Below are positions 1 to 6,235 of a stretch of 8,761 nt of DNA, piece by piece. The notes beneath the pieces were generated by a model. The model had not been told where the DNA came from. It saw only the letters and a program-made list of their open reading frames with translations, and ran no database searches. Positions within the stretch are counted from its first letter, which is position 1; each line of letters starts with the position of its first letter. The stretch covers positions 1-8,761 of the forward strand of contig JAGWMT010000129.1 of assembly GCA_028871595.1 (NCBI GenBank). Direction: 5' to 3'. The position numbers were made by a program, and so were the translations under genes. The DNA comes from Elusimicrobiota bacterium. GTDB taxonomy: Bacteria; Elusimicrobiota; Elusimicrobia; UBA1565; UBA9628.

Positions 1-1325
1 AACTTGCCTTTCGGCAGGAGCTTGCCGATCTCCAGGCACAGCTTCCAGTACAGGTGCTCGACCTTGGCCTTGTCCTCCAGGCCCAGGTAGCCCAGCTTGA
101 ACAGGGAGAAGGACTCCTCCAGATGCTGCTGGCCGTCGTGGAAGCTTTCGGCGATGTTCTTGGGCGACAGCGCCTTGAGCGATTCGCGCAGCTCGCGCAC
201 CACCTGGTGCTCGTCGGCGGTCTGCGGAAGCTCCACCGGCGAGGAGCCGGTCTCGATCGCGCCGAACACGTTGACCACCAGCAGCGCGTGATGCGCGACC
301 ATGGAGCGGCCGGACTCGGTGACCAGATTGGGTTCGGGGACCTTTTCCTGCTTGCAGACCTCCTGCACGGAGTAGACCACGTCGGCCACGTACTCGCGCA
401 GGTTGTAGTTCATGGAACTGTCCACCGCGGTGTGCGTGCCGTCGTAGTCCACGCCCAAGCCGCCGCCGCAGTCCAGGTACTCCACGCCCAGGCCCATCTT
501 GCGCAGCTTCGCGTAATAGCGCGCGCCTTCCTTGACCGCGTCCTTGAGCGTGCGGATGTCGCAGACCTGCGAGCCGATGTGGAAATGGACCAGCTTGAGG
601 CAGTCGGAGAGGCCTTCGGCCTTGAGCAACTCGACCACGCCCAGGATTTCCGGCGTGGTGAGGCCGAACTTGGCGAAGTGGCCGCTGGACGAGCGCCACT
701 TGCCCACGCCCTGCGTCTGAAGCTTCACGCGCAGGCCGATCAGGGGCTTGACGCCCGCTTCCTTCGAGGCGGCGAGGAGCAGCTGCAGCTCGGAGAGCTT
801 CTCGATGACGACCACCACCTTGCGGCCCAGCTTCAGGCCCAGCACCGCCAGGCGCATCATGGACTCGTCTTTGTAGCCGTTGACGATGGTCAGCGCCTCG
901 GAGGAGTTCATGGCCAGCACGGCCAGAAGCTCGCCCTTGGAGCCGGCCTCCAGCCCGTATTGGAACGGGCGTCCCGCGTCGGTGATCTCCTCGACGACCT
1001 CGCGCAGCTGGTTGACCTTGATCGGGTACACGCCGAAGTAGCGCCCGCCGTAGCCGAACTCCGAGATGGTGGCGGCGAAGGCCTCGTTGATCAAGGTCAC
1101 GCGCCGGCGCAGGATGTCCTGGAAGCGGATCAGCACGGGCATCTTGATGCCGCGGGACGCCACGTCCTCGACCACGTCCATCACGTCGATCGCGCCCTCG
1201 GGCGTGCGCTTCGGCTGCAGCGTCACGTGCCCCTTCGGGTTGATGCCGAAGTAATTCAGCCCCCAGCCCTGCAGGTTGTAGAGCTGATCGGCGTCGTCGA
1301 TGGTCCAGGGCTTGTTGGCGGGCAT
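1..1325 (-). CDS. speA: Biosynthetic arginine decarboxylase SpeA (N-terminal 441 residues; runs off the left edge)
   Basis: Pyridoxal-phosphate enzyme that converts arginine to agmatine, the first step of the agmatine route to putrescine and spermidine; cytoplasmic. I translated the minus strand from the ATG at 1325. The frame stays open to the window edge, giving 441 complete codons. The family is usually about 630-660 residues, so roughly 200 C-terminal residues lie outside. Seen directly: an N-terminal segment opening MPANKPWTIDDADQLYNLQG; the PLP-lysine motif YPIKVNQ (Lys about 103) at the start of the alanine-racemase-like barrel; GSQVCDIRTL near 251-260; and the glycine-rich phosphate-binding motif CGGGLGVDYDG near 286-296. 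These are the expected SpeA landmarks in the right order. The gene lies 42 bases downstream of the repeat-protein gene on the same strand and may be co-transcribed with it, but an extended -10 motif just before the ATG suggests its own promoter. No strong Shine-Dalgarno precedes the ATG. Confidence 0.95.
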   Translation of the reverse strand, partial: MPANKPWTIDDADQLYNLQGWGLNYFGINPKGHVTLQPKRTPEGAIDVMDVVEDVASRGIKMPVLIRFQDILRRRVTLINEAFAATISEFGYGGRYFGVYPIKVNQLREVVEEITDAGRPFQYGLEAGSKGELLAVLAMNSSEALTIVNGYKDESMMRLAVLGLKLGRKVVVVIEKLSELQLLLAASKEAGVKPLIGLRVKLQTQGVGKWRSSSGHFAKFGLTTPEILGVVELLKAEGLSDCLKLVHFHIGSQVCDIRTLKDAVKEGARYYAKLRKMGLGVEYLDCGGGLGVDYDGTHTAVDSSMNYNLREYVADVVYSVQEVCKQEKVPEPNLVTESGRSMVAHHALLVVNVFGAIETGSSPVELPQTADEHQVVRELRESLKALSPKNIAESFHDGQQHLEESFSLFKLGYLGLEDKAKVEHLYWKLCLEIGKLLPKGK

Positions 1326-1332
1326 GGCGGAA

Positions 1333-1341
1333 ATTATATCA
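1333..1341 (-). promoter_or_regulatory. Extended -10 promoter element (TGATATAAT) ahead of speA
   Basis: Read on the minus strand, the 42-base gap between the repeat-protein stop and speA contains TGATATAAT, an exact TGN-TATAAT extended -10 element, in otherwise GC-rich DNA. I see no convincing -35 hexamer 15-18 bases upstream, which extended -10 promoters can do without. A start point about 7 bases after the hexamer falls at about 1325-1326, on the A of the speA ATG. The transcript would therefore be leaderless or nearly so. This matches the lack of a well-spaced Shine-Dalgarno; GGTGAT overlaps the motif but sits 12 bases from the ATG. The motif match is seen; promoter function is inferred. 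Confidence 0.4.
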
Positions 1342-1367
1342 CCCTTTCGCCGTCGGAGAGCGCCGGG

Positions 1368-2546
1368 TCAGTTGGGCGAGAAGCGCCCGGGATAGGCCGG
1401 CCCCACGCACGGACGCGACAGGCAGGGCTTGATCGAAGCCTTCAGGTTCCACTTGTCGGGCTCCGCGTACGCGGAGCGGTAGGCGGCGAGCGCCTCGGCG
1501 CGGCGGCCCATCAGGTCCAATATCTGTCCGGCGCGCGCGCGGTTCCAAACGCCCCAGCGCGAGACCGGGGTCTCCACGCCGCCGGTCCGGAATTCCGCCA
1601 GCGCCTCCTCGGTGCGGCCCAACCCCCACAGGTTCGCGCCGCGCAGCGAGCACGCCATGGACAGATTCGAGGCCCGGTACTTTCCGGAGCGCACGCGGGC
1701 CATGTACTCGTCGGCCTCGCGCAGACCGGCGCCGTAGTCCCCCGCCTCGTACAGCGCCACGATGTACGCGGAATGGAGCATGGAGGAGTACGGGTATTTG
1801 TCGTGGATGCCGGTCATCAGCCGCACGGCGTCGGCCGGGTCGCGGGCGCCGAACTCGTCCTGGGTGTCGATCTCCACCAGGATCAACTGCGCGGCGATGC
1901 GCGCGAAATGCCCCTTTTCCGCCGCCAGGCGCAGCTCGCGCAGGCCGCGGGCGCGGTCGCCGCCCAGCATGATCTTCGCCAGCCAGCCCGCGAAGCGCGG
2001 GATGGTGTCCACGTAATAGTCGAACATGCCCACGCCCAGGTAGGCGTCGTACATTTCGGGATCCGCCTTGATGGCGGCGCGGATGGACTTCATGGCGCGC
2101 GTGCCGTGGCGGAAGGCCTTGAGGTACTCGTGGCGCTCCAAGCCGAGGCGCGCCGAGATCCCGTAGCCGGACCCCAGGACCAAGAGGGCCTCGGGGTCGT
2201 CGGGATGGGTCTTCAGCCAGCGCTGGGACACCGCGATGGCCAGGTCGGCCTTGCGCTCGAACTCGCGCACCAGATGGTCGTCGGTCTGCTCCGGGCCGTA
2301 GATGGAACGGATGAAGTCCGTCGCGGCCGCCCCCAGGTAGGCGTGCGGGTACGCCGGATCCAGCGCCATGGCCTGCTTGGCGGAGGCGTCGGCCGCGTCG
2401 AAATCCATGCGGTAGACGGCGTCTATGCCGGACATCACCAGGCGGTCCATCTCCGGAGTCAACGAAGAGGGACGCGCGGCGGACGCGGGCGCGGCCAGGG
2501 CCAGCAGAATCAGCAATTGTCGCACGAGCGGCGGATATCCTATCAT
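1368..2546 (-). CDS. Exported helical-repeat (TPR-like) protein of unknown function
   Basis: Not recognised as a named family. The 392-residue product begins with a signal peptide: a hydrophobic run LLILLALAA followed by PASA-A, with cleavage predicted near residue 23-24. The rest is helical, with TPR-like pairs: a segment near 43-65 ending in MALDPAYPHAYLG, another near 150-172 (AIKADPEMYDAYLG), one near 258-282 (SAYIVALYEAGDYGAGLREA) and one near 300-322 (GANLWGLGRTEEALAEF). The C-terminus carries two cysteines (KPCLSRPC, about 375 and 380). The protein probably acts in the periplasm or at the cell surface as a scaffold, but no substrate can be named. The ATG at 2546 lacks a good ribosome site. 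A GTG at 2525 would give MRQLLILLALAAPASA, a cleaner signal peptide, and may be the true start. It lies 42 bases upstream of speA and starts 14 bases from the divergent dehydrogenase gene. Confidence 0.8.
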   Translation of the reverse strand: MIGYPPLVRQLLILLALAAPASAARPSSLTPEMDRLVMSGIDAVYRMDFDAADASAKQAMALDPAYPHAYLGAAATDFIRSIYGPEQTDDHLVREFERKADLAIAVSQRWLKTHPDDPEALLVLGSGYGISARLGLERHEYLKAFRHGTRAMKSIRAAIKADPEMYDAYLGVGMFDYYVDTIPRFAGWLAKIMLGGDRARGLRELRLAAEKGHFARIAAQLILVEIDTQDEFGARDPADAVRLMTGIHDKYPYSSMLHSAYIVALYEAGDYGAGLREADEYMARVRSGKYRASNLSMACSLRGANLWGLGRTEEALAEFRTGGVETPVSRWGVWNRARAGQILDLMGRRAEALAAYRSAYAEPDKWNLKASIKPCLSRPCVGPAYPGRFSPN

Positions 2547-2551
2547 GGAGG
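2547..2551 (+). promoter_or_regulatory. Shine-Dalgarno site of the first dehydrogenase gene
   Basis: GGAGG lies 9 bases before the ATG at 2561 and supports that start. The whole start-to-start gap between the divergent genes is 14 bases (2547-2560). Any promoter for the eight-gene plus-strand series must therefore lie inside the 5' end of the repeat-protein gene. I found no convincing -35/-10 pair there at a workable distance. Confidence 0.75.
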
Positions 2552-2560
2552 CAGTTCTTT

Positions 2561-3562
2561 ATGAAGGCCCTCTTGGCGAAAGACGGCGCCGCGACGCTGG
2601 CCGAAGTCCCGATCCCCGTGATCGGCGACGGGGAGCTCCTGCTCGCCCTGGACGTCTGCGGGCTGTGCGGCACCGACGTGATGAAGCTGGACACCCGGGC
2701 CGCCGGCGCCGTCCTGGGACACGAATTGGTCGGCCGCGTGGCCAAGGCCGGCCACGGAGCGCCGTTCCGCGAAGGCGAGCGGCTGGTCGTTTCCCACCAC
2801 GTGCCCTGCCTGGACTGCCATTGGTGCCGCCGCGGCCAGGAGTCCATGTGCCGCCAGTTCAAGGCCACCAATATCGACCCCGGCGGCTTCGCCGACTTCG
2901 TCCGCATTCCCGCCCCGCACGCGGCGCACGCCGCCTTCCGCGTCCACGACGACCTGGACGCGGTCTCCGCCTCGCAGACCGAGCCGCTGGCCTGCGTCCT
3001 GCGCAACGTCAAGCGCCTGAAGACCCGGAAAGGCGACGTCGTGGGCGTCGTGGGCCTGGGCGCCATCGGCCAGATGACCGCGCAGCTCCTGACCTTGTTC
3101 GGCGCGACGCCGGTCGGCCTGGACCTGGACGCGGAACGCGTGAAGACCTTCTCCCGCTGGGGCCGGGGCTTCACCGACGCCGCCGCCTTCGCCGCCGAGG
3201 GCAAGGAGCGCAGCGACGGGCGCGGCTTCGACGCGGCGGTCTATTCCGCCGGCACGCCGGCGCTGGTCGCGAATTGCCTTCCGTGGCTGCGCGACGGCGG
3301 GACCGTCAACGTGTTCGCGTCCTTTCACCCCGAATCCGTGATGCCGCTGGACCTCAACCAGATCTACTTCCGCGAGCTCACCGTCGTCAGTTCGTATTCC
3401 CCGTCGTTGGCGGACCTGAAAGAAGCCTTCGATCTCATCGCCTCGCGCCGCTTCGATCCGCTGGCCCTGTCCCCGATGAAGTTCCCCCTCTCGGCCTTCG
3501 ACGACGCGGTCCGCGCCGTCAAGTCGCGCAAGACCTTGAAATCCGTCCTGGTGCCCGGATGA
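2561..3562 (+). CDS. Zinc-dependent medium-chain alcohol/polyol dehydrogenase (probably NAD-linked)
   Basis: Medium-chain dehydrogenase of 333 residues, a normal length for the threonine/sorbitol dehydrogenase branch, oxidising an alcohol to a ketone or aldehyde. Seen: catalytic zinc motif CGLCGTD (Cys 36) and GHE (His 54, Glu 55); a complete structural zinc site C-x2-C-x2-C-x7-C (Cys 83, 86, 89, 97); EPLAC (Glu 141) where sorbitol dehydrogenases have a zinc-site glutamate; and Rossmann motif GLGAIG (165-170). An aspartate after the second strand (GLDLD, about 188) normally selects NAD over NADP. The start is fixed by GGAGG 9 bases upstream. It is first in the plus-strand series and its stop overlaps the next dehydrogenase by 4 bases (ATGA). 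The substrate is unknown; sugar alcohols or amino alcohols are plausible. Nothing ties it chemically to riboflavin except position. Confidence 0.88.
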   Translation: MKALLAKDGAATLAEVPIPVIGDGELLLALDVCGLCGTDVMKLDTRAAGAVLGHELVGRVAKAGHGAPFREGERLVVSHHVPCLDCHWCRRGQESMCRQFKATNIDPGGFADFVRIPAPHAAHAAFRVHDDLDAVSASQTEPLACVLRNVKRLKTRKGDVVGVVGLGAIGQMTAQLLTLFGATPVGLDLDAERVKTFSRWGRGFTDAAAFAAEGKERSDGRGFDAAVYSAGTPALVANCLPWLRDGGTVNVFASFHPESVMPLDLNQIYFRELTVVSSYSPSLADLKEAFDLIASRRFDPLALSPMKFPLSAFDDAVRAVKSRKTLKSVLVPG

Positions 3563-4593
3563 GCGGGACCATGCGCGCCGTCATCTATCACGGGCCCCGC
3601 GACGTCCGCCTGGAGGAACGCCCGGTCCCCGATCCGGGACCGGGAGAAGTGGTCGTGAAGGTCGGCGCGGCGCTGACCTGCGGCACGGACTTCAAGGCTT
3701 ACCGGCAGGGCCACCGCGTCCTGCTCGGAGATTACCCGTCGCCGTTCGGCCACGAGCTGGCCGGGGTGGTCTCGGCCGTCGCCGCCGGCGTGAAGAACGT
3801 GAAGGCGGGCGACCGCGTGGTCGTGGCCAACTCCGCGCCCATGGACGAGTGCTTCTGGTGCACGCACGGCCAGAACCACCTGTGCCCGCAGCTGAAGCTC
3901 CACAACGGCGCGTACGCCGAGTACGACCGCGTTCCGGCCCACATCGTCCGGCACAACCTGCACCCGCTCGCCGCGGGCGTGCCCTTCGAGGTCGGCGCCC
4001 TGGCGGAGCCCTTCTCCACCACCCTCCACGCGGCCGAGATCATGGGCGTGCGGCCCGGGGAGATGGCGCTGGTGATCGGCGCCGGGCCCATGTCCGTCAT
4101 GCTGGTGCACGCCCTGCTCGCGCGCGGCGCCCGCGCCGGCGTGCTGGGCCGCTCGAAGGCGCACCTGGAGACCTCGAAGCGGGCCGGCGCCGAGGCCGTC
4201 TTCAGCGCCGAGGACGGCGACGCCCAGCCCCGCGTCCGCGCCTGGGCCGAGGGCCGCGGGCCCGACCACGTCTTCGAGGCCGTGGGCAAGGCGGCGACGC
4301 ACGTCTCGGCGGTCGCTTTGGTCCGCGACGGCGGAAAGGTCTGCTTCTTCGGCGGCTGCGCCCCGGGAACGATCATCCCGCTCGACGTGCACCGCGTCCA
4401 CTACAAGCAGATCGCCGTGCAGGGCGTGTTCCACCACACGCCTCCGCATTTCCGCGAGGCGGTGCGGCTGCTGAGCGAGGGGAAGGTCCAGACGAACCTG
4501 TTGATCGGCGGGGAGATCAAATTATCCGACGTGGTTAAGTTCTTCGCCGAGAACGCCGACAAATCCATCCCCAAAACGGTCGTGCGGCCATGA
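3559..4593 (+). CDS. Zinc-type medium-chain dehydrogenase with degenerate structural-zinc and nucleotide motifs (possibly NADP-linked)
   Basis: A second medium-chain dehydrogenase, 344 residues, clearly diverged from the one upstream. Catalytic zinc residues are present: TCGTD (Cys 41), GHE (His 65, Glu 66) and EPFST (Glu 150). The structural zinc site is incomplete: the expected C-x2-C-x2-C-x7-C reads M95-x2-C98-x2-C101-x7-C109. The Rossmann turn reads GAGPMS (174-179), with Ser in place of the third Gly. The second strand ends in GRSK (197-200) instead of an aspartate, which suggests NADP. The start at 3559 overlaps the previous stop as ATGA with no obvious Shine-Dalgarno, so translation is probably coupled. 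The Met at 3571 (MRAVIYHGP) is an alternative start that fits the family N-terminus equally well. The stop overlaps ribD by 4 bases. Substrate unknown. Confidence 0.87.
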   Translation: MSGTMRAVIYHGPRDVRLEERPVPDPGPGEVVVKVGAALTCGTDFKAYRQGHRVLLGDYPSPFGHELAGVVSAVAAGVKNVKAGDRVVVANSAPMDECFWCTHGQNHLCPQLKLHNGAYAEYDRVPAHIVRHNLHPLAAGVPFEVGALAEPFSTTLHAAEIMGVRPGEMALVIGAGPMSVMLVHALLARGARAGVLGRSKAHLETSKRAGAEAVFSAEDGDAQPRVRAWAEGRGPDHVFEAVGKAATHVSAVALVRDGGKVCFFGGCAPGTIIPLDVHRVHYKQIAVQGVFHHTPPHFREAVRLLSEGKVQTNLLIGGEIKLSDVVKFFAENADKSIPKTVVRP

Positions 4594-5648
4594 AGCGCGG
4601 AAAAGTTATTCGCGTTATCCCCAATCAAACTGTCCCCGGGGACAGCCGAACTGTTGGCGCCAACGGTTCGGATCTGTTTTTTCTTCGCCGCGCGGTATTG
4701 ATCGCTTCCCGCGTCGCGCCGCGCGCAACGTCTCCGAACCCGCGCGTCGGCTGCGTCCTCGTCAAGAACGGCCGAATCATCGCCGAAGGCGCCCACGCGC
4801 GCTGCGGCGGCCCCCACGCCGAAGCGCTCGCGCTGAAAAAGGCCGGCGCCCGCGCGAAGGGCGCGACCGCGTACGTCACCTTGGAGCCGTGTGCGCCGTT
4901 TCCCGGCAAGAAGACCCCGCCGTGCTCGCAAGCGCTCGCGGACGCGGGCGTGAAACGCGTCGTTTATCCCTCCTCCGATCCCAACCCCAAGGTGTCCGGC
5001 CGCGGAGCGTCCGTCCTTAAGCGCGCCGGGCTTCGCGTGGAGCGCGTCGCGGCCGTCGCCGCCGAAGCGGAGGCGCTCAATCGCGGTTTTTTTTCGCGCA
5101 TGCGCCGAGGCCGTCCGTGGATCGTGCTCAAGACGGCGCTGTCCCTCGACGGCAAGGCCGCCGCGGCCTCCGGCCGCTCGCGCTGGGTCACGGGCAAGCC
5201 CGCGCGCGACGCCGTGCACGCCATGCGCGCGGAGCTGGACGCCATTTTGGTGGGCGCCGGCACCGTCCTGGCCGATAACCCCGCCTTGACGGCCCACGGC
5301 GCGGGAAACAATCCCCTGCGCGTCGTGCTCGCCGGCAAACGCCCCCTTCCGAGGAACGCCCGCGTCTTCGACGACGCGGCGGATACCGTCGTGTACCGGA
5401 TCAAGCGTCCGGCCGACGTGCGCGCCGCCTTGAAGGATTTGTGCGCCCAAGGGGTGGGCACGGTATTGGTCGAGGGCGGACCGACGATCCACGCCGCCTT
5501 TCTGCGCGCGGGCTTGGTGGACGAGGTGCGGATTTTCTTGGCGCCGAAATTATTGTCCGGCGCCGACGACCCCAACCGGGCGCCGAAGCTCGCGAACCCG
5601 CGCCTGACCAAGGTCGGCGACGACTGGCTGGTCCAGGGAGTCCTCTGA
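4590..5648 (+). CDS. ribD: Bifunctional riboflavin biosynthesis protein RibD (pyrimidine deaminase/reductase) with an unusual N-terminal extension
   Basis: Catalyses the second and third steps after GTP cyclohydrolase II: deamination of the diaminopyrimidine, then NADPH reduction of the ribose to ribityl. Residues about 28-150 are the zinc deaminase, with PHAE (His 76, Glu 78), TLEPC (Cys 101), TPPC (Cys 112) and DPNPKVSGRG (130-139). Residues about 175-352 are the reductase, with KTALSLDGK, SRWVTG, GAGTVLADNP and LVEGGPTIH. At 352 residues it is slightly shorter than usual, although residues 1-27 have no counterpart in typical RibD and are encoded by palindromic DNA. The zinc loop is also odd: C-APFPGKKTPP-C has 10 residues between cysteines where CSHxGxTPPC has 8. 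ATG 4590 overlaps the previous stop (ATGA). I find no later ATG or GTG before the conserved helix, so this start is the best available. It has no clear Shine-Dalgarno. Confidence 0.95.
   Translation: MKRGKVIRVIPNQTVPGDSRTVGANGSDLFFLRRAVLIASRVAPRATSPNPRVGCVLVKNGRIIAEGAHARCGGPHAEALALKKAGARAKGATAYVTLEPCAPFPGKKTPPCSQALADAGVKRVVYPSSDPNPKVSGRGASVLKRAGLRVERVAAVAAEAEALNRGFFSRMRRGRPWIVLKTALSLDGKAAAASGRSRWVTGKPARDAVHAMRAELDAILVGAGTVLADNPALTAHGAGNNPLRVVLAGKRPLPRNARVFDDAADTVVYRIKRPADVRAALKDLCAQGVGTVLVEGGPTIHAAFLRAGLVDEVRIFLAPKLLSGADDPNRAPKLANPRLTKVGDDWLVQGVL
4630..4645. repeat. Perfect 16-base palindrome in the 5' coding region of ribD
   Basis: CTGTCCCCGGGGACAG is a perfect inverted repeat (8 + 8). As RNA it can form a 6-bp stem closed by a CCGG loop. 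It is translated within RibD as part of QTVPGDSR, outside the conserved domain. It lies directly next to a second, longer palindrome. Its right arm (GACAG) can pair either with its own left arm or with CTGT at 4674-4677, so the two structures compete. The palindrome is seen; its identity as a REP-like element or an RNA switch arm is inference. Confidence 0.85.
4642..4682 (+). terminator. Terminator-like hairpin with T6 tract inside the start of ribD
   Basis: Bases 4646-4671 form a 26-base palindrome, CCGAAC-T-GTTGGC facing GCCAAC-G-GTTCGG: 12 of 13 positions are Watson-Crick pairs and the other is a G-U wobble. In RNA this gives an 11-bp stem with a GCGC loop. ACAG (4642-4645) can extend the stem by pairing with CTGT (4674-4677) across a two-base bulge. 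A run of six T follows at 4677-4682. This is the layout of an intrinsic terminator, but it lies about 55 bases inside an open reading frame in the middle of the operon. It could end the dehydrogenase transcripts, attenuate rib expression, or be a by-product of an inserted palindromic element. The structure is seen; termination is inferred. Confidence 0.45.
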
Positions 5649-6235
5649 TGTTTACGGGAATCATCTCGGTGTTGGGAAAAGTGGAGAAACGCAAGGGGGC
5701 ACGACTTGCGATCAGCGCGAAGATCAAACGTCCCGCCTTGGGCGCCTCCGTCGCGGTCAACGGCGTGTGTCTCACGGTGGTGGAAACGAACGGAAAGAAA
5801 CATGAATTCGAAGTGGGCCCCGAGACATGGTCGCGCACGACTCTCGGCGCCCTCAAGAACGGCTCAAAAGTAAACGTCGAGACATCGTTGCGGCTCGGCG
5901 ACGAGATCGGCGGCCATTTCGTCAGCGGCCACATCGACGCGAGCGCCAAGATCCTCGCCTTCGCGCCGTGGGATAAGGAATTTTGGCGTCTTCGCGTGGA
6001 TTTGCCCAAGGCGCTGCGCGGAGTTGTGGCCGAAAAGGGTTCCATCGCGATCGACGGAGTCAGCCTGACGGTCGCCAAAACGGATCGGCACTGGTTTGAA
6101 ATCATGTTGGTGCCGCACACTCTCAAAAACACGACTTTGGGCCGCCGAAAGCCCGGTGATTTCGTTAATTTGGAAGCCGACCCCCTGGCGCGATACGCAT
6201 ACGCCGCCGCGGCGGCTCTGAGGACATCCCGATGA
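5648..6235 (+). CDS. ribE: Riboflavin synthase, alpha-type
   Basis: Dismutates two molecules of 6,7-dimethyl-8-ribityllumazine to riboflavin and the RibD product; acts as a trimer in the cytoplasm. The 195-residue product begins with the family hallmark MFTGII and contains the two tandem lumazine-binding halves. The first has VNGVCLTV (about 37-44) and [10 protein letters not shown] (88-97); the second has IDGVSLTV (135-142) and [10 protein letters not shown] (155-164). It ends soon after the conserved [11 protein letters not shown], slightly short for the family. The ATG overlaps the ribD stop by one base (TGATG), and AGGGAG 7 bases upstream is a good ribosome site. The stop overlaps ribBA by 4 bases. 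Third-position GC is visibly lower than in ribBA and ribH, a property shared with ribD. Confidence 0.96.
   Translation: MFTGIISVLGKVEKRKGARLAISAKIKRPALGASVAVNGVCLTVVETNGKKHEFEVGPETWSRTTLGALKNGSKVNVETSLRLGDEIGGHFVSGHIDASAKILAFAPWDKEFWRLRVDLPKALRGVVAEKGSIAIDGVSLTVAKTDRHWFEIMLVPHTLKNTTLGRRKPGDFVNLEADPLARYAYAAAAALRTSR

Noticed and set aside
2517..2546. Possible promoter TTGTCG-18-TATCAT before the first dehydrogenase
   Set aside because: Its start point would fall at about 2552, after the GGAGG Shine-Dalgarno at 2547-2551 that the gene appears to use.
54..2564. An 836-codon open frame on the plus strand antisense to speA and the repeat-protein gene
   Set aside because: It is the mirror of two well-supported minus-strand genes in GC-rich DNA. 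Its product is dominated by Ala, Arg, Gln, His, Leu and Asp with no recognisable motif.
1339..3204. A long minus-strand frame across the repeat-protein gene and the first dehydrogenase
   Set aside because: It is out of frame with the real minus-strand gene and antisense to the dehydrogenase. Its composition is shadow-like and no motif is seen.
3467..3475. CTGTCCCCG in the first dehydrogenase, matching half of the ribD palindrome
   Set aside because: Only one arm is present, with no inverted partner nearby. It sits in normal codons (Leu-Ser-Pro), so it is most likely chance.
2425..3558. In-frame upstream extension of the second dehydrogenase, making a 722-residue protein
   Set aside because: The upstream part is a shifted frame of the first dehydrogenase, giving Arg/Pro/Ala-rich sequence without homology. 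The ATGA overlap at 3559 is the natural start.
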